Virus record (IMG/VR): IMGVR_UViG_3300013126_000033
Location: 1 to 61,422 of that record
From: a virus
Strand: one strand, 5' to 3'
Length of the DNA stretch: 61,422 nt
Positions within the stretch are counted from its first letter, which is position 1; every line of letters begins with the position of its first letter. Under the pieces are notes generated by a model that ran no database searches, was not told the origin of the DNA, and saw only the letters and a program-made list of their open reading frames with translations. Position numbers and translations under genes: made by a program. This document shows positions 8,004 to 15,586 of this stretch, one piece after another.

Positions 8004-8750
8004 ATGTTAGTATATCGTGTAACTAATAAAATCAATGGTAAAGTTTATATTGGGATGACTTCTAGAACTTTAGAGCAACGTTGGAAATCACATTGTTCTG
8101 CTTCTAAAAATGGAAGTCGGTTTAGATTCCATGCCGCTATAAGAAAATACGGGGAAAAAGCATTTATACCAGAGGTATTATTTGATGATTTAAATATTGA
8201 TGAATGTAGAACAATTGAAGAACAAACTATTTCAGAATATAATGCAATGTCAAATGGGTATAATGCTAAACCTGGAGGTTGTGGTGGATGGATTGTACCA
8301 GATGAACATTATGATGAATGGTTAACTAAAATAACACTTGCTGTGACTAGAGAAAATAATCCAAAATGGTCTGGTTATTCTGATGATTTTATTTTAGATA
8401 ATTGTGTTTTGCTTTTTAAAGAATATGATGACCCAAAAGAATTTACTTATAAAGGAATACTAGATAAATTAAGAAGTAAATTTGATGGAATTCCTAAGCA
8501 TTTTTCTAAAAATAGGTTTAAAGATTATCAAAATAGTTTTAAATATGGATTATCAAGTAAATTGGGAATTCCTGTTGAAGAGTTGGATAAATTAAGCAAT
8601 TCCAAATCAGAAAATCATAGAAAGAGTTTATCAAATGTAAATGTTGGAAATTCTTGGTATAGTAATGACAATTTTATGATTAGTAAACAATCAAAAATTC
8701 ATCCTGGAGATGGATGGTATAGAGGAAGAAAATATGGCAATAAAAATTAG
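8004..8750 (+). CDS. GIY-YIG homing endonuclease between the split-intein halves
   Basis: 248 residues. The GIY-YIG domain opens the protein (VYRVTNKINGKVYIG, residues 3-17), followed by the catalytic Arg in LEQRWKSH, Glu in IEEQTISE and the NGYNAKPGG loop. The C-terminus (WYSNDNFMISKQSK, PGDGWYRGRK) is a DNA-binding module shared with the other nucleases here. It is a separate gene with its own late promoter and an AAGGAAT site, and its last 17 bases overlap the start of the C-intein gene. This is the layout of split-intein loci in which the nuclease is freestanding rather than part of the intein polypeptide. Confidence 0.88.
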   Translation: MLVYRVTNKINGKVYIGMTSRTLEQRWKSHCSASKNGSRFRFHAAIRKYGEKAFIPEVLFDDLNIDECRTIEEQTISEYNAMSNGYNAKPGGCGGWIVPDEHYDEWLTKITLAVTRENNPKWSGYSDDFILDNCVLLFKEYDDPKEFTYKGILDKLRSKFDGIPKHFSKNRFKDYQNSFKYGLSSKLGIPVEELDKLSNSKSENHRKSLSNVNVGNSWYSNDNFMISKQSKIHPGDGWYRGRKYGNKN

Positions 8751-9798
8751 AAAATTAGAACAAAGAGAAAAAGTATATGATATTACAGTAGAAGGAAATC
8801 ATAATTTTTATGCTAATGCTATATTAGTTCATAATTGTTCTGAAATTATCTTACCAACTAATGAAAAACGGACAGCTGTATGTTGTTTATCTTCTTTAAA
8901 CCTAGAATACTATGATGCTTGGAAAAACAATGACCAATTTCTTATGGATGTTGCAGAGATGTTGGATAACGTTTTGCAATATTTTATCGACAATGCTCCT
9001 AAATCTATTGCTCGTGCTGTTTATTCTGCTAAGCGTGAGCGTAGTATTGGTATTGGTGCTCTTGGTTGGCATGCTTTATTGCAAAGAAAAGGTATTCCCT
9101 GGGAAAGTTCATTAGCATCATCATTAAACAAACAAATATTTAAACATGTAAGGGCAAGATTAGATGAAGCAAATCAAGTATTGGGTCAAGAAAGAGGAGA
9201 AGCGCCAGATGCCGTGGGTACTGGTAATCGTTTTTCTCATCTTATGGCTATTGCCCCTAATGCTTCTAGCTCTATCCTTATGGGAAATACAAGTCCTTCT
9301 ATCGAACCTTTTAGAGCCAACGCTTACAGACAAGATACTCTATCCGGATCCCATCTTCACAAGAATCAATACTTAGATAAATTAATTAAATCTAAAACTA
9401 CTGATGAAGACGAATATAATGAAGTATGGTCATCTATTATTGCTAATGATGGTTCAGTACAACATTTAAATATTCTTACTGAAGATGAAAAGGATATATA
9501 TAAAACATCAATGGAAATTGATCAGCGTTGGGTAGTCCAACATGCTGCAGATAGACAAGAATATATTGACCAAGCTCAATCATTAAATGTATTCTTCCGA
9601 CCAGATGCACATATTAAATATATTCATGCTGTGCATTTCCAAGCATGGAAACAAAAACTTAAAACTATGTACTACTGCCGTTCAGATAAAATTGCTAAGG
9701 CAGATAAAGTAGCTAAGAAAATTGAACGTGAAATTATTCAAGAGATTAATATGCACGATTTAATGAATGAAACTACTTGCTTAGCATGTGAAGGTTGA
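8734..9798 (+). CDS. nrdA: C-half of split intein fused to C-terminal part of ribonucleotide reductase large subunit
   Basis: Start chosen at ATG 8734 with AGAGGA nine bases upstream. Residues 1-34 are the C-intein: KVYDITVEGNHNFYANA (block F) and AILVHN, whose Asn34 would cyclise. Residue 35 (codon 8836-8838) is the +1 nucleophile Cys, which is also the catalytic radical cysteine of NrdA (CSEIILP). The C-extein has 320 residues with AVCCLSSLN, the KTMYYCR tyrosine pair of the radical path and the C-terminal redox pair TCLACEG. Spliced NrdA would be about 599 residues. The intein must excise for any reductase activity. Confidence 0.9.
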   Translation: MAIKIRKLEQREKVYDITVEGNHNFYANAILVHNCSEIILPTNEKRTAVCCLSSLNLEYYDAWKNNDQFLMDVAEMLDNVLQYFIDNAPKSIARAVYSAKRERSIGIGALGWHALLQRKGIPWESSLASSLNKQIFKHVRARLDEANQVLGQERGEAPDAVGTGNRFSHLMAIAPNASSSILMGNTSPSIEPFRANAYRQDTLSGSHLHKNQYLDKLIKSKTTDEDEYNEVWSSIIANDGSVQHLNILTEDEKDIYKTSMEIDQRWVVQHAADRQEYIDQAQSLNVFFRPDAHIKYIHAVHFQAWKQKLKTMYYCRSDKIAKADKVAKKIEREIIQEINMHDLMNETTCLACEG

Positions 9799-9800
9799 TT

Positions 9801-9992
9801 ATGCCGTTTTATGATTATAAATGTGAACAATGTGGTCATTTAATTAAAGACCACAAAAAGGGAATTAGTGAACCACACCCAACAATCTGCCCAGAATGCC
9901 AGAAAGAAGGGTTGGTTCAATCTTATGAAAACTATGACTCCATCGTGCAATATAAGGGTGGTGGTTGGATGAAAACGGATGGGAAATATTAA
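9801..9992 (+). CDS. Small zinc-ribbon protein, FmdB-like
   Basis: 63 residues from ATG 9801 (MPFYDYKCEQCGH) with GAAGG upstream inside the nrdA end. CEQCG near residue 8 and CPEC near residue 33 form a zinc ribbon of the FmdB type. The function of such proteins in phages is unknown. It lies between nrdA and nrdB, overlapping nrdB by one base, as small zinc or redox genes often do in phage RNR operons. Confidence 0.7.
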   Translation: MPFYDYKCEQCGHLIKDHKKGISEPHPTICPECQKEGLVQSYENYDSIVQYKGGGWMKTDGKY

Positions 9993-10972
9993 TGGCAACC
10001 AGATTAACTGATCAACGAAGTTATTTTAAACCTTTTAATTATCCATGGGCATATGATGCATGGTTAAAACATGAACAGGCTCATTGGTTACACACAGAAA
10101 TTCCAATGGCAGAAGATGTTAAGGACTGGAAAAAGAAATTAACAGTAGAGGAAAAGAATTTTCTAACAAACATCTTTAGATTTTTCACTCAAGGTGATAT
10201 TGATGTTGCAGGTGGATATGTTAATAATTACTTACCATATTTCCCACAACCTGAAATTAGAATGATGTTAATGGGATTTGCTGCTAGAGAAGCATTACAT
10301 ATTGCAGCCTATTCACATTTAATTGAAACCTTAGGTTTACCAGAAACAACATATAATCAGTTCCTTGAATATCAAGCAATGAAGGACAAACACGATTATG
10401 TAACAGAACTATCGTCAAAGAATGGCACTCTCGAAAGTACGGCAAGGCACATCGCGGTCTTCTCGGCCTTCACGGAAGGGATGCAACTTTTTAGTTCTTT
10501 TATTATGTTGCTTAATTTTCCTCGTCATGGTCTTATGAAAGGTATGGGACAGGTTGTTACTTGGTCTATTGTTGATGAAACAATGCATGCTGAAAATATG
10601 ATCAAACTCTTTAAGACATTTATTAAAGAAAATAATGAAATTTGGAATGATGAACTTAAAGGGAAAATTTATACTATTGCTGAAAAGATGGTTGAATTAG
10701 AAGATAAGTTTATTGATTTATCTTTTGCTGATAGTCATATGAGAGAATTAGAAGCATCTGATGTTAAACAATACATTCGTTATATTGCTGACCGCCGTTT
10801 AATCAGCTTGGGTTTGAAAGGTATCTTTAAAGTTAAGAAGAACCCTTTACCTTGGGTTGAAGAGATGATTAATGCTCCAGTGCATGGTAATTTCTTTGAA
10901 AATAGAGTTACTGATTATGCCAAAGGTGCATTAAAGGGAGATTGGTCAGATGTTTGGGGCGCCGCTAGTTAA
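9992..10972 (+). CDS. nrdB: Ribonucleotide reductase small subunit (class I)
   Basis: 326 residues from ATG 9992 (MATRLTDQRSYFKPF), preferred because it overlaps the previous stop as TAATG; an upstream in-frame ATG is at 9965. Metal ligands and radical tyrosine are in REALHIAAYSHL (E99, H102, Y106 by this start), with FTEGMQLF and DETMHAENM supplying the other Glu and His ligands. It generates the tyrosyl radical for NrdA. A segment around 10425-10490 uses far more G and C at third positions than the rest of the gene. Confidence 0.92.
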   Translation: MATRLTDQRSYFKPFNYPWAYDAWLKHEQAHWLHTEIPMAEDVKDWKKKLTVEEKNFLTNIFRFFTQGDIDVAGGYVNNYLPYFPQPEIRMMLMGFAAREALHIAAYSHLIETLGLPETTYNQFLEYQAMKDKHDYVTELSSKNGTLESTARHIAVFSAFTEGMQLFSSFIMLLNFPRHGLMKGMGQVVTWSIVDETMHAENMIKLFKTFIKENNEIWNDELKGKIYTIAEKMVELEDKFIDLSFADSHMRELEASDVKQYIRYIADRRLISLGLKGIFKVKKNPLPWVEEMINAPVHGNFFENRVTDYAKGALKGDWSDVWGAAS

Positions 10973-10980
10973 TATAAATA
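10973..10980 (+). promoter_or_regulatory. T4-type late promoter
   Basis: TATAAATA just after the nrdB stop, 29 bases before the ATG of a small zinc-ribbon gene at 11002. Confidence 0.6.
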
Positions 10981-11001
10981 GGAAAAACAAAGGAAAGTAG
11001 T

Positions 11002-11151
11002 ATGGCGTCAACAAAGTATTTTGAATGTGAAACGTGTGATAGTTCTGGAAAAATAATAATCAAATCAGAAGATGTTCATGTGGATGATATTGTATATTGT
11101 CCAATTTGTGGTGGTGACATCTATGAAGAAGATGAAGATTATACAGAATAA
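11002..11151 (+). CDS. Small acidic zinc-ribbon protein
   Basis: 49 residues: CETC at residues 9-12 and CPIC at 33-36, separated by a short beta-like stretch, then an acidic tail (EEDEDYTE). AAAGGAAAG precedes the ATG and TATAAATA stands upstream. The stop overlaps the next ATG. Likely a one-zinc ribbon; the function is unknown. Confidence 0.75.
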   Translation: MASTKYFECETCDSSGKIIIKSEDVHVDDIVYCPICGGDIYEEDEDYTE

Positions 11152-11555
11152 TGACTTGGTTATATAAAGACGAAGTCTTCGAGACTACTCCAGAAGAATA
11201 TCAAGGCTTCGTCTATAAAATTACTGAAATAGATACTGGTAAAATGTATATCGGTAAAAAGTTCTTCTGGTCACCAAAAACACTTCCAGTCACAAAAACA
11301 AGGAAACGACGAATTAAAACCAGAGTCGAATCCGACTGGATGTCTTATTATGGTTCTAATAAAGAAGTTCAAGAATTAGTAAAACAAAAAGGTAAAGAAT
11401 CTTATAAAAGAGAAATTCTACACCTTTGTAAAACTAAAGGAGATTGCTCTTATTGGGAACTCTACGAACAAATGATTAATCATGTATTGATAAGTGAAAA
11501 CTATTATAATGAATTCGTTGGAGCTAAAATCCATTCAAAGCACGTAACTAAATGA
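11151..11555 (+). CDS. SegE-like GIY-YIG endonuclease family protein
   Basis: 134 residues. The GIY-YIG core is in GFVYKITEIDTGKMYIGKK (residues 19-37), with a later Glu in YWELYEQM as candidate catalytic residue. It resembles the compact SegE-like family found in many T4-like phages at conserved positions, so it may be a resident phage nuclease rather than a selfish element. It is coupled to both neighbours by 1-4 nt overlaps. Confidence 0.7.
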   Translation: MTWLYKDEVFETTPEEYQGFVYKITEIDTGKMYIGKKFFWSPKTLPVTKTRKRRIKTRVESDWMSYYGSNKEVQELVKQKGKESYKREILHLCKTKGDCSYWELYEQMINHVLISENYYNEFVGAKIHSKHVTK

Positions 11556-12667
11556 ATATCTTAATGCTTTTAGTAGCTTTAGCACTTTCTGCTATTGCTG
11601 CATACTATTCAATAGCGGGTTTAGCTGCAATATTTGCTGCAGCTGTAATTCCTATTGTTGTCATGGGGTCTATCTTAGAGATCTCGAAACTTGTACTTGC
11701 CTCTTGGTTATATCGCAATTGGTCTGATTTACCTAAGTTAATGAAATCATATTTCTTTACTGCGGTTATTGTTCTAATGTGTTTAACGTCTATGGGTATC
11801 TTTGGTTACTTATCAAAGGCACACTTAGACCAGGCAGTGCCAACCGGAGATGTAGCAGCTAAGGTTGCTATTATCGACGAAAAAATAAAAACCGAAAAGG
11901 AAATAATAAATGAAGCTCGTGCAACTCTTTCGCAACTTGATAAACAAGTTAATGAAACCATCAGTAGAACAGCCAACGACAACTCCACAAAAGGTGTTGA
12001 CCGAAGCGTCCAAATTAGGAAGCAACAGTCCAAAGAAAGAAAGCAACTCTACGAAACCATCAGCACCGCAAGCGCCAGTGTCTCAAGACTCAACGAAGAA
12101 AAAGCGCCACTATCCTCGCAAATCAGGAAAATCGAAGCCGAAGTCGGTCCAATCAAGTACATCGCAGCCCTCATCTACGGTGACCAAATCGACGAAACAA
12201 TCTTAGAAAAAGCAGTACGTATAGTTATTCTAATGATTGTATCAGTTTTTGACCCACTGGCAGTTCTTATGCTGGTGGGTTATAATTGGTCTATTAGGAA
12301 GAAAGATGATCCTGAAGCACAAGAATTCTTTGATCGAGGTAAAGAAATAGCAAAAGCTTTAGATGAAGCAGGTGCTACTGACTGGGTTAGAGATGATAAG
12401 TATATGGTTCCAGTAACTAAACCTGAACCTATTGATACCAAGGAAGAATTAGATCAATTAGATAAATTCCTTGAAGATGCATTTGATGAACCAGAATCTG
12501 ACCCTAATTTTGACTTTTTAAAAGGTGATGACTATATTGCTTCACCAGCACCTGTACCAGTGGAACCTACATTAGGTATTAAAACTATTGAACAGGAAGT
12601 AGAAGAATTACAGACACCCAAAGAAATGGGTAGATTTAGAGCTGCACTACAAAAGACTATTAAGTAA
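11552..12667 (+). CDS. Membrane protein with central coiled coil (T4-like cyanophage-type family)
   Basis: 371 residues: two or three N-terminal membrane segments (about 3-20, 24-42, 66-90), a long coiled-coil domain (about 100-205), another membrane segment (about 224-246) and an acidic cytoplasmic tail. I recall the same architecture and the motifs AYYSIAGLAAIFAAA and SMGIFGYLSKAH in marine T4-like phages, function unknown. Codons from about 11970 to 12205 switch to mainly C at third positions although the rest of the gene is AT-rich; this coincides with an open second frame (next entry). Confidence 0.75.
   Translation: MNILMLLVALALSAIAAYYSIAGLAAIFAAAVIPIVVMGSILEISKLVLASWLYRNWSDLPKLMKSYFFTAVIVLMCLTSMGIFGYLSKAHLDQAVPTGDVAAKVAIIDEKIKTEKEIINEARATLSQLDKQVNETISRTANDNSTKGVDRSVQIRKQQSKERKQLYETISTASASVSRLNEEKAPLSSQIRKIEAEVGPIKYIAALIYGDQIDETILEKAVRIVILMIVSVFDPLAVLMLVGYNWSIRKKDDPEAQEFFDRGKEIAKALDEAGATDWVRDDKYMVPVTKPEPIDTKEELDQLDKFLEDAFDEPESDPNFDFLKGDDYIASPAPVPVEPTLGIKTIEQEVEELQTPKEMGRFRAALQKTIK
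11910..12206 (+). CDS. Probable nested gene, 98 residues, in the +1 frame of the membrane-protein gene
   Basis: An open frame of 98 codons starts at ATG 11910 with AAAAGGAAA seven to ten bases upstream, a strong ribosome binding site. It lies wholly inside the 371-residue membrane gene. In this frame the host gene's third positions become second positions; their unusual C-richness gives many Ser, Thr, Pro and Ala residues. The unusual codon stretch ends exactly at the nested stop (12204-12206). The product would be basic and disordered (KKKRHYPRKSGKSKPKS near the middle). No family is recognised. Dual coding is inferred from composition, as in the Rz/Rz1 overlap at 1.4 kb. Confidence 0.6.
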   Translation: MKLVQLFRNLINKLMKPSVEQPTTTPQKVLTEASKLGSNSPKKESNSTKPSAPQAPVSQDSTKKKRHYPRKSGKSKPKSVQSSTSQPSSTVTKSTKQS

Positions 12668-12680
12668 TACAGCTCTAATA

Positions 12681-13190
12681 TTAGTTAGCTAATGGATTAT
12701 CCAATGCTTTTTGGATTCTCTTGTCAATATCATGTTTAAGTTTTTCTTGGTCATCAACTACGCGTTGAACTTTACCTTCAATATTCTTATTCATAATTTT
12801 TAAATCTTGATCAGTATCACGAGCAGATTGTTTTGCCTGGCGTTCTACTGAATCAACAACACTTTCAAGTCTACGGATATCACCTTTTAGATCATTCTTA
12901 ATATCCATTGTATACCCATTTGATTCATCAACTGATGTTTTAACACCTTCCATATCTTTCTTAATGACTGAAAGTTGCTCTTGTAAACCAGATAAGTCTG
13001 GTGTTACATAAGTCTGAACCTTTTCTTTCAAATCCATATAATCTTTGTATACCTCAAAAGCACCATATAAACCACCAAGTGTTGATGAAATTACTGCAAC
13101 TAATATAGTTAGTTTAGCAGGAGTAAAACTCCATTTGCCAATTTTAATAACAGTATTGGCAATCTGTTCGTCTAATTGTTCTTCTGACAT
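12681..13190 (-). CDS. Membrane-anchored coiled-coil protein
   Basis: 169 residues: one membrane segment (about 27-46, ILVAVISSTLGGLYGAF) followed by a long charged helical region to the C-terminus. Topology suggests an anchor in the cytoplasmic membrane with a coiled-coil stalk. It follows two exported-protein genes on the same strand, five bases after the last one. It converges with the plus-strand membrane gene with only 13 bases between their stops. Confidence 0.65.
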   Translation of the reverse strand: MSEEQLDEQIANTVIKIGKWSFTPAKLTILVAVISSTLGGLYGAFEVYKDYMDLKEKVQTYVTPDLSGLQEQLSVIKKDMEGVKTSVDESNGYTMDIKNDLKGDIRRLESVVDSVERQAKQSARDTDQDLKIMNKNIEGKVQRVVDDQEKLKHDIDKRIQKALDNPLAN

Positions 13191-13194
13191 TTCT

Positions 13195-14928
13195 TTATTC
13201 CTTATATTGTAAATTTATTAATTGTTCATGTAGTCTATCTGAAGGACCAGTAAGACCACTACTTAAATGTTTATTATCTACAGTTTTTTGATTTTTATAT
13301 ATTGTAAATGGTTTGTAACCATTACCATCAGGCATAACATAACTATAAGTTTGAAAACCAGGTGTATATCCCATTGCCGCCATAACAACATTCTGTACTT
13401 CAATCTGTGCTGCTAAGGAAGTAGCACTATCTAATTTAGCAGCTGCTTCTGCACCTGCTTTTACTGCAGTTTGCATTGCTGCTTCTTTACGTTTTGCTAC
13501 CATCTGTTCTCTTGCAGAAGGTTGACTAGGTTTACTATCAGTAGATGGTTTTGATCCAGTGTCTTCTTTCTTAGAACTAGATTTTTCTTCTTTCTTTTCT
13601 TCCTTTTTCTCTTCTTTCTTTTCTTCACTTGATGATTCTTTACTTGAACTAGAAGATTCAGAAGAACTAGAGTCAGTAGTTGTAGTAGTCATAGTAGTTG
13701 TAGTAGGTGCTGGAGTAGATACTAATGTAACCACTGGTGCTGCAGTAGCAGGTGAACTACTAGTTGTTGTAGTAGTAACAATAGAGTTAACTACTGGGTC
13801 TGCAACAACTGCTACAGGTGTGCTATTTGTGTTAGTAGTAATAACAATAGGTTGTTGTACTGGTTCAGATACTGTCGGTGTTGTTACAACTACATTAGCT
13901 AAAGCATAAGCTTCTGCATAATTAGGACATTCTCTATTATATAATCCGTCTAGAGCACATTGCTGAGCAAAATAAGCTTCTGCATATCCGTTACAGGTTG
14001 TAGAATATAATGGATCCAATGAACACTGATAATTTAAATATGCACCAGCATACCCTGGGCATCCAGAATCATATAGTTGATTAGCGTTACATTGTTGTGT
14101 ATAATATGCTTGCGCATATCCTGGGCATGAAGGATTATACAAAGCAGATATTGTACATTGTTGTGTCAAATAAGCAGCTGCATAACCAGAACATGTTGGT
14201 GATGACAACGGATTAGATAAACAAGGGTCAGCGCCAGTGAATCCGCCAGTAGTATTCCATCCAAATATGTTTGGCCCACCTGGAGTTACGTTTAATCCTT
14301 GACCATGATAATACTGATAATATTCACCATTAGCTAAATTACCAGACATACCAGAAGTGACAGCATTCCAATTAACTAATGCACCAGCAACTCTAGTGTC
14401 TACTGTACCTGCTGATGTAATCTTAATTTCAAAACTATTACCACCATTTGAACTACAACATTGACTTACATTATACCAACCATAAGTCATTTCATTATTA
14501 CCACGTAGATAATATTGGTTATTGCCATTCCAAGAATATAAATCAGAATGAACACCAAAGATTGTATAATTAAATCTTGGGTCTGTTGTGCGTGTTAAAT
14601 CAACACCTTGGCAACATCCACCACCAAGTCCAGATTGCCATGGGTCTTGAAACGTCACATATCCATTGGTTGCTGCCCACGAATTTGTAAACGTTTGACC
14701 AAAGTATGGGAATGCAAATCCTAATGGGACTTCAATAATATGATCATCCCAAGTGGTAATATTAACCGAATTAGGATTATTTTGTATATTTTCAAGCGGC
14801 AGTGCATTAATGCCTGTACCAACGGTTACAGACAGACCAGGAGCTCCTGGGATAGGTACAGTTACAATTTCAGCATTAGATAATAAAGAAGTACCTAGCA
14901 ACAATATTGCTAGTAATAACTTTTTCAT
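13195..14928 (-). CDS. Exported cysteine-repeat protein with Ser/Thr/Lys-rich region
   Basis: 577 residues. A signal peptide (MKKLLLAILLLGTSLLSNA, cleavage near residue 19) is followed by a beta-rich domain (about 40-230) with paired cysteines (GGCCQG, QCCSSNGG), then about five 21-residue repeats of the form CxGYAxAYxxQQC...LYxxxC (about 235-345), a low-complexity Ser/Thr and KKEEKKEEKK stretch (about 400-470) and an Ala-rich helical C-terminus. Similar CxGYxxAYxxQQC proteins occur in marine T4-like phages. Export with many disulfide-ready cysteines implies a periplasmic or cell-surface location. It is in a three-gene minus-strand operon. Confidence 0.7.
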   Translation of the reverse strand: MKKLLLAILLLGTSLLSNAEIVTVPIPGAPGLSVTVGTGINALPLENIQNNPNSVNITTWDDHIIEVPLGFAFPYFGQTFTNSWAATNGYVTFQDPWQSGLGGGCCQGVDLTRTTDPRFNYTIFGVHSDLYSWNGNNQYYLRGNNEMTYGWYNVSQCCSSNGGNSFEIKITSAGTVDTRVAGALVNWNAVTSGMSGNLANGEYYQYYHGQGLNVTPGGPNIFGWNTTGGFTGADPCLSNPLSSPTCSGYAAAYLTQQCTISALYNPSCPGYAQAYYTQQCNANQLYDSGCPGYAGAYLNYQCSLDPLYSTTCNGYAEAYFAQQCALDGLYNRECPNYAEAYALANVVVTTPTVSEPVQQPIVITTNTNSTPVAVVADPVVNSIVTTTTTSSSPATAAPVVTLVSTPAPTTTTMTTTTTDSSSSESSSSSKESSSEEKKEEKKEEKKEEKSSSKKEDTGSKPSTDSKPSQPSAREQMVAKRKEAAMQTAVKAGAEAAAKLDSATSLAAQIEVQNVVMAAMGYTPGFQTYSYVMPDGNGYKPFTIYKNQKTVDNKHLSSGLTGPSDRLHEQLINLQYKE

Positions 14929-15500
14929 TATCTATTCAAGAACGTTGCTGGACCAACTGGTGATTCGGTTCTCAAAGGTGTTATAATAACATCATCTTCA
15001 ACTTTAACTACAGAAGGTAATGGACCAGCAACTTGAACTGGTTTCTTTTCTTCTTTAATTTTACCACGTTTGATCCAAATTTCTCTAGCTTGTTCACCGA
15101 TTTTGCCTTCAACTGGACATGGAGTACCAGCATCAACCATGGCTTGAAATACGCGGTCATCTTGACATAGGTTAGCAACTGCAGCTACTTTCATGCCCAT
15201 ATCGTATAGATTTTTAGATAATTTAATTCGTTCACAATTCATATCACGCATAGTTCCGCCCATGGCAAAACCAAGAATTTGCGTTTGAACAGCACCAGAT
15301 GCGGCTACTGCACAAACATCATTATTGATGGTCGTGATTGATGGAGCTACTGCGGTTGGAGGTGGAGAAATAACTCTAGTTGTAGAGTCAGATTTTGTTG
15401 TTGAGTTGCTTGTTGAATCAGTTACAATAGGTTCAGCTTGGACCAAACCTGATAATATAGCCATAACAAAGATAGCAACTAAAGCTATCTTATTAGACAT
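14928..15500 (-). CDS. Exported protein, first gene of the secreted operon
   Basis: 190 residues with a signal peptide (hydrophobic to residue 22, VQAEP), a Ser/Thr-rich linker and a folded part with four cysteines (NDVCAVAAS, RDMNCER, ANLCQDD, GTPCPVEG), probably two disulfides. AAGGAA precedes the ATG. Its stop overlaps the start of the larger exported gene. Conserved next to that partner in related phages as far as I recall; the two products may work together outside the cytoplasm. Confidence 0.65.
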   Translation of the reverse strand: MSNKIALVAIFVMAILSGLVQAEPIVTDSTSNSTTKSDSTTRVISPPPTAVAPSITTINNDVCAVAASGAVQTQILGFAMGGTMRDMNCERIKLSKNLYDMGMKVAAVANLCQDDRVFQAMVDAGTPCPVEGKIGEQAREIWIKRGKIKEEKKPVQVAGPLPSVVKVEDDVIITPLRTESPVGPATFLNR

Positions 15501-15534
15501 TTCTTAGTTCCTTATAAATAGGTTATCCGTTTAT

Positions 15535-15542
15535 TATTTATA
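15535..15542 (-). promoter_or_regulatory. T4-type late promoter, minus strand
   Basis: TATAAATA read on the minus strand, 35 bases before the ATG of the exported-protein operon. A plus-strand TATAAATA at 15513-15520 lies between it and the gene and is probably coincidental. Confidence 0.6.
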
Positions 15543-15551
15543 CAAAATAAT

Positions 15552-15580
15552 TTTACATTAAATACTTAGGGTGATATTAT
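15552..15580 (+). promoter_or_regulatory. Sigma70-like promoter, possibly leaderless
   Basis: TTTACA (15552-15557), 17-nt spacer, TATTAT (15575-15580). The expected transcription start, about seven bases on, coincides with the ATG at 15587, so the transcript would begin at or near the start codon. Confidence 0.65.
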
Positions 15581-15586
15581 ATCTAT

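Noticed and set aside
7621-8835. Group I intron in nrdA
   Set aside because: The interruption is translated in frame with extein, carries intein blocks A, B, F and G and stops in an open reading frame, so a split intein explains it.
12668-12680. Terminator between the convergent genes at 12667 and 12681
   Set aside because: A CTAATATTAG palindrome is nearby but there is no GC stem or T-run.
13559-13909. 116-codon plus-strand frame opposite the Ser/Thr-rich part of the exported protein gene
   Set aside because: Low-complexity mirror of Ser, Lys and Glu codons; no ribosome binding site and no protein-like composition.
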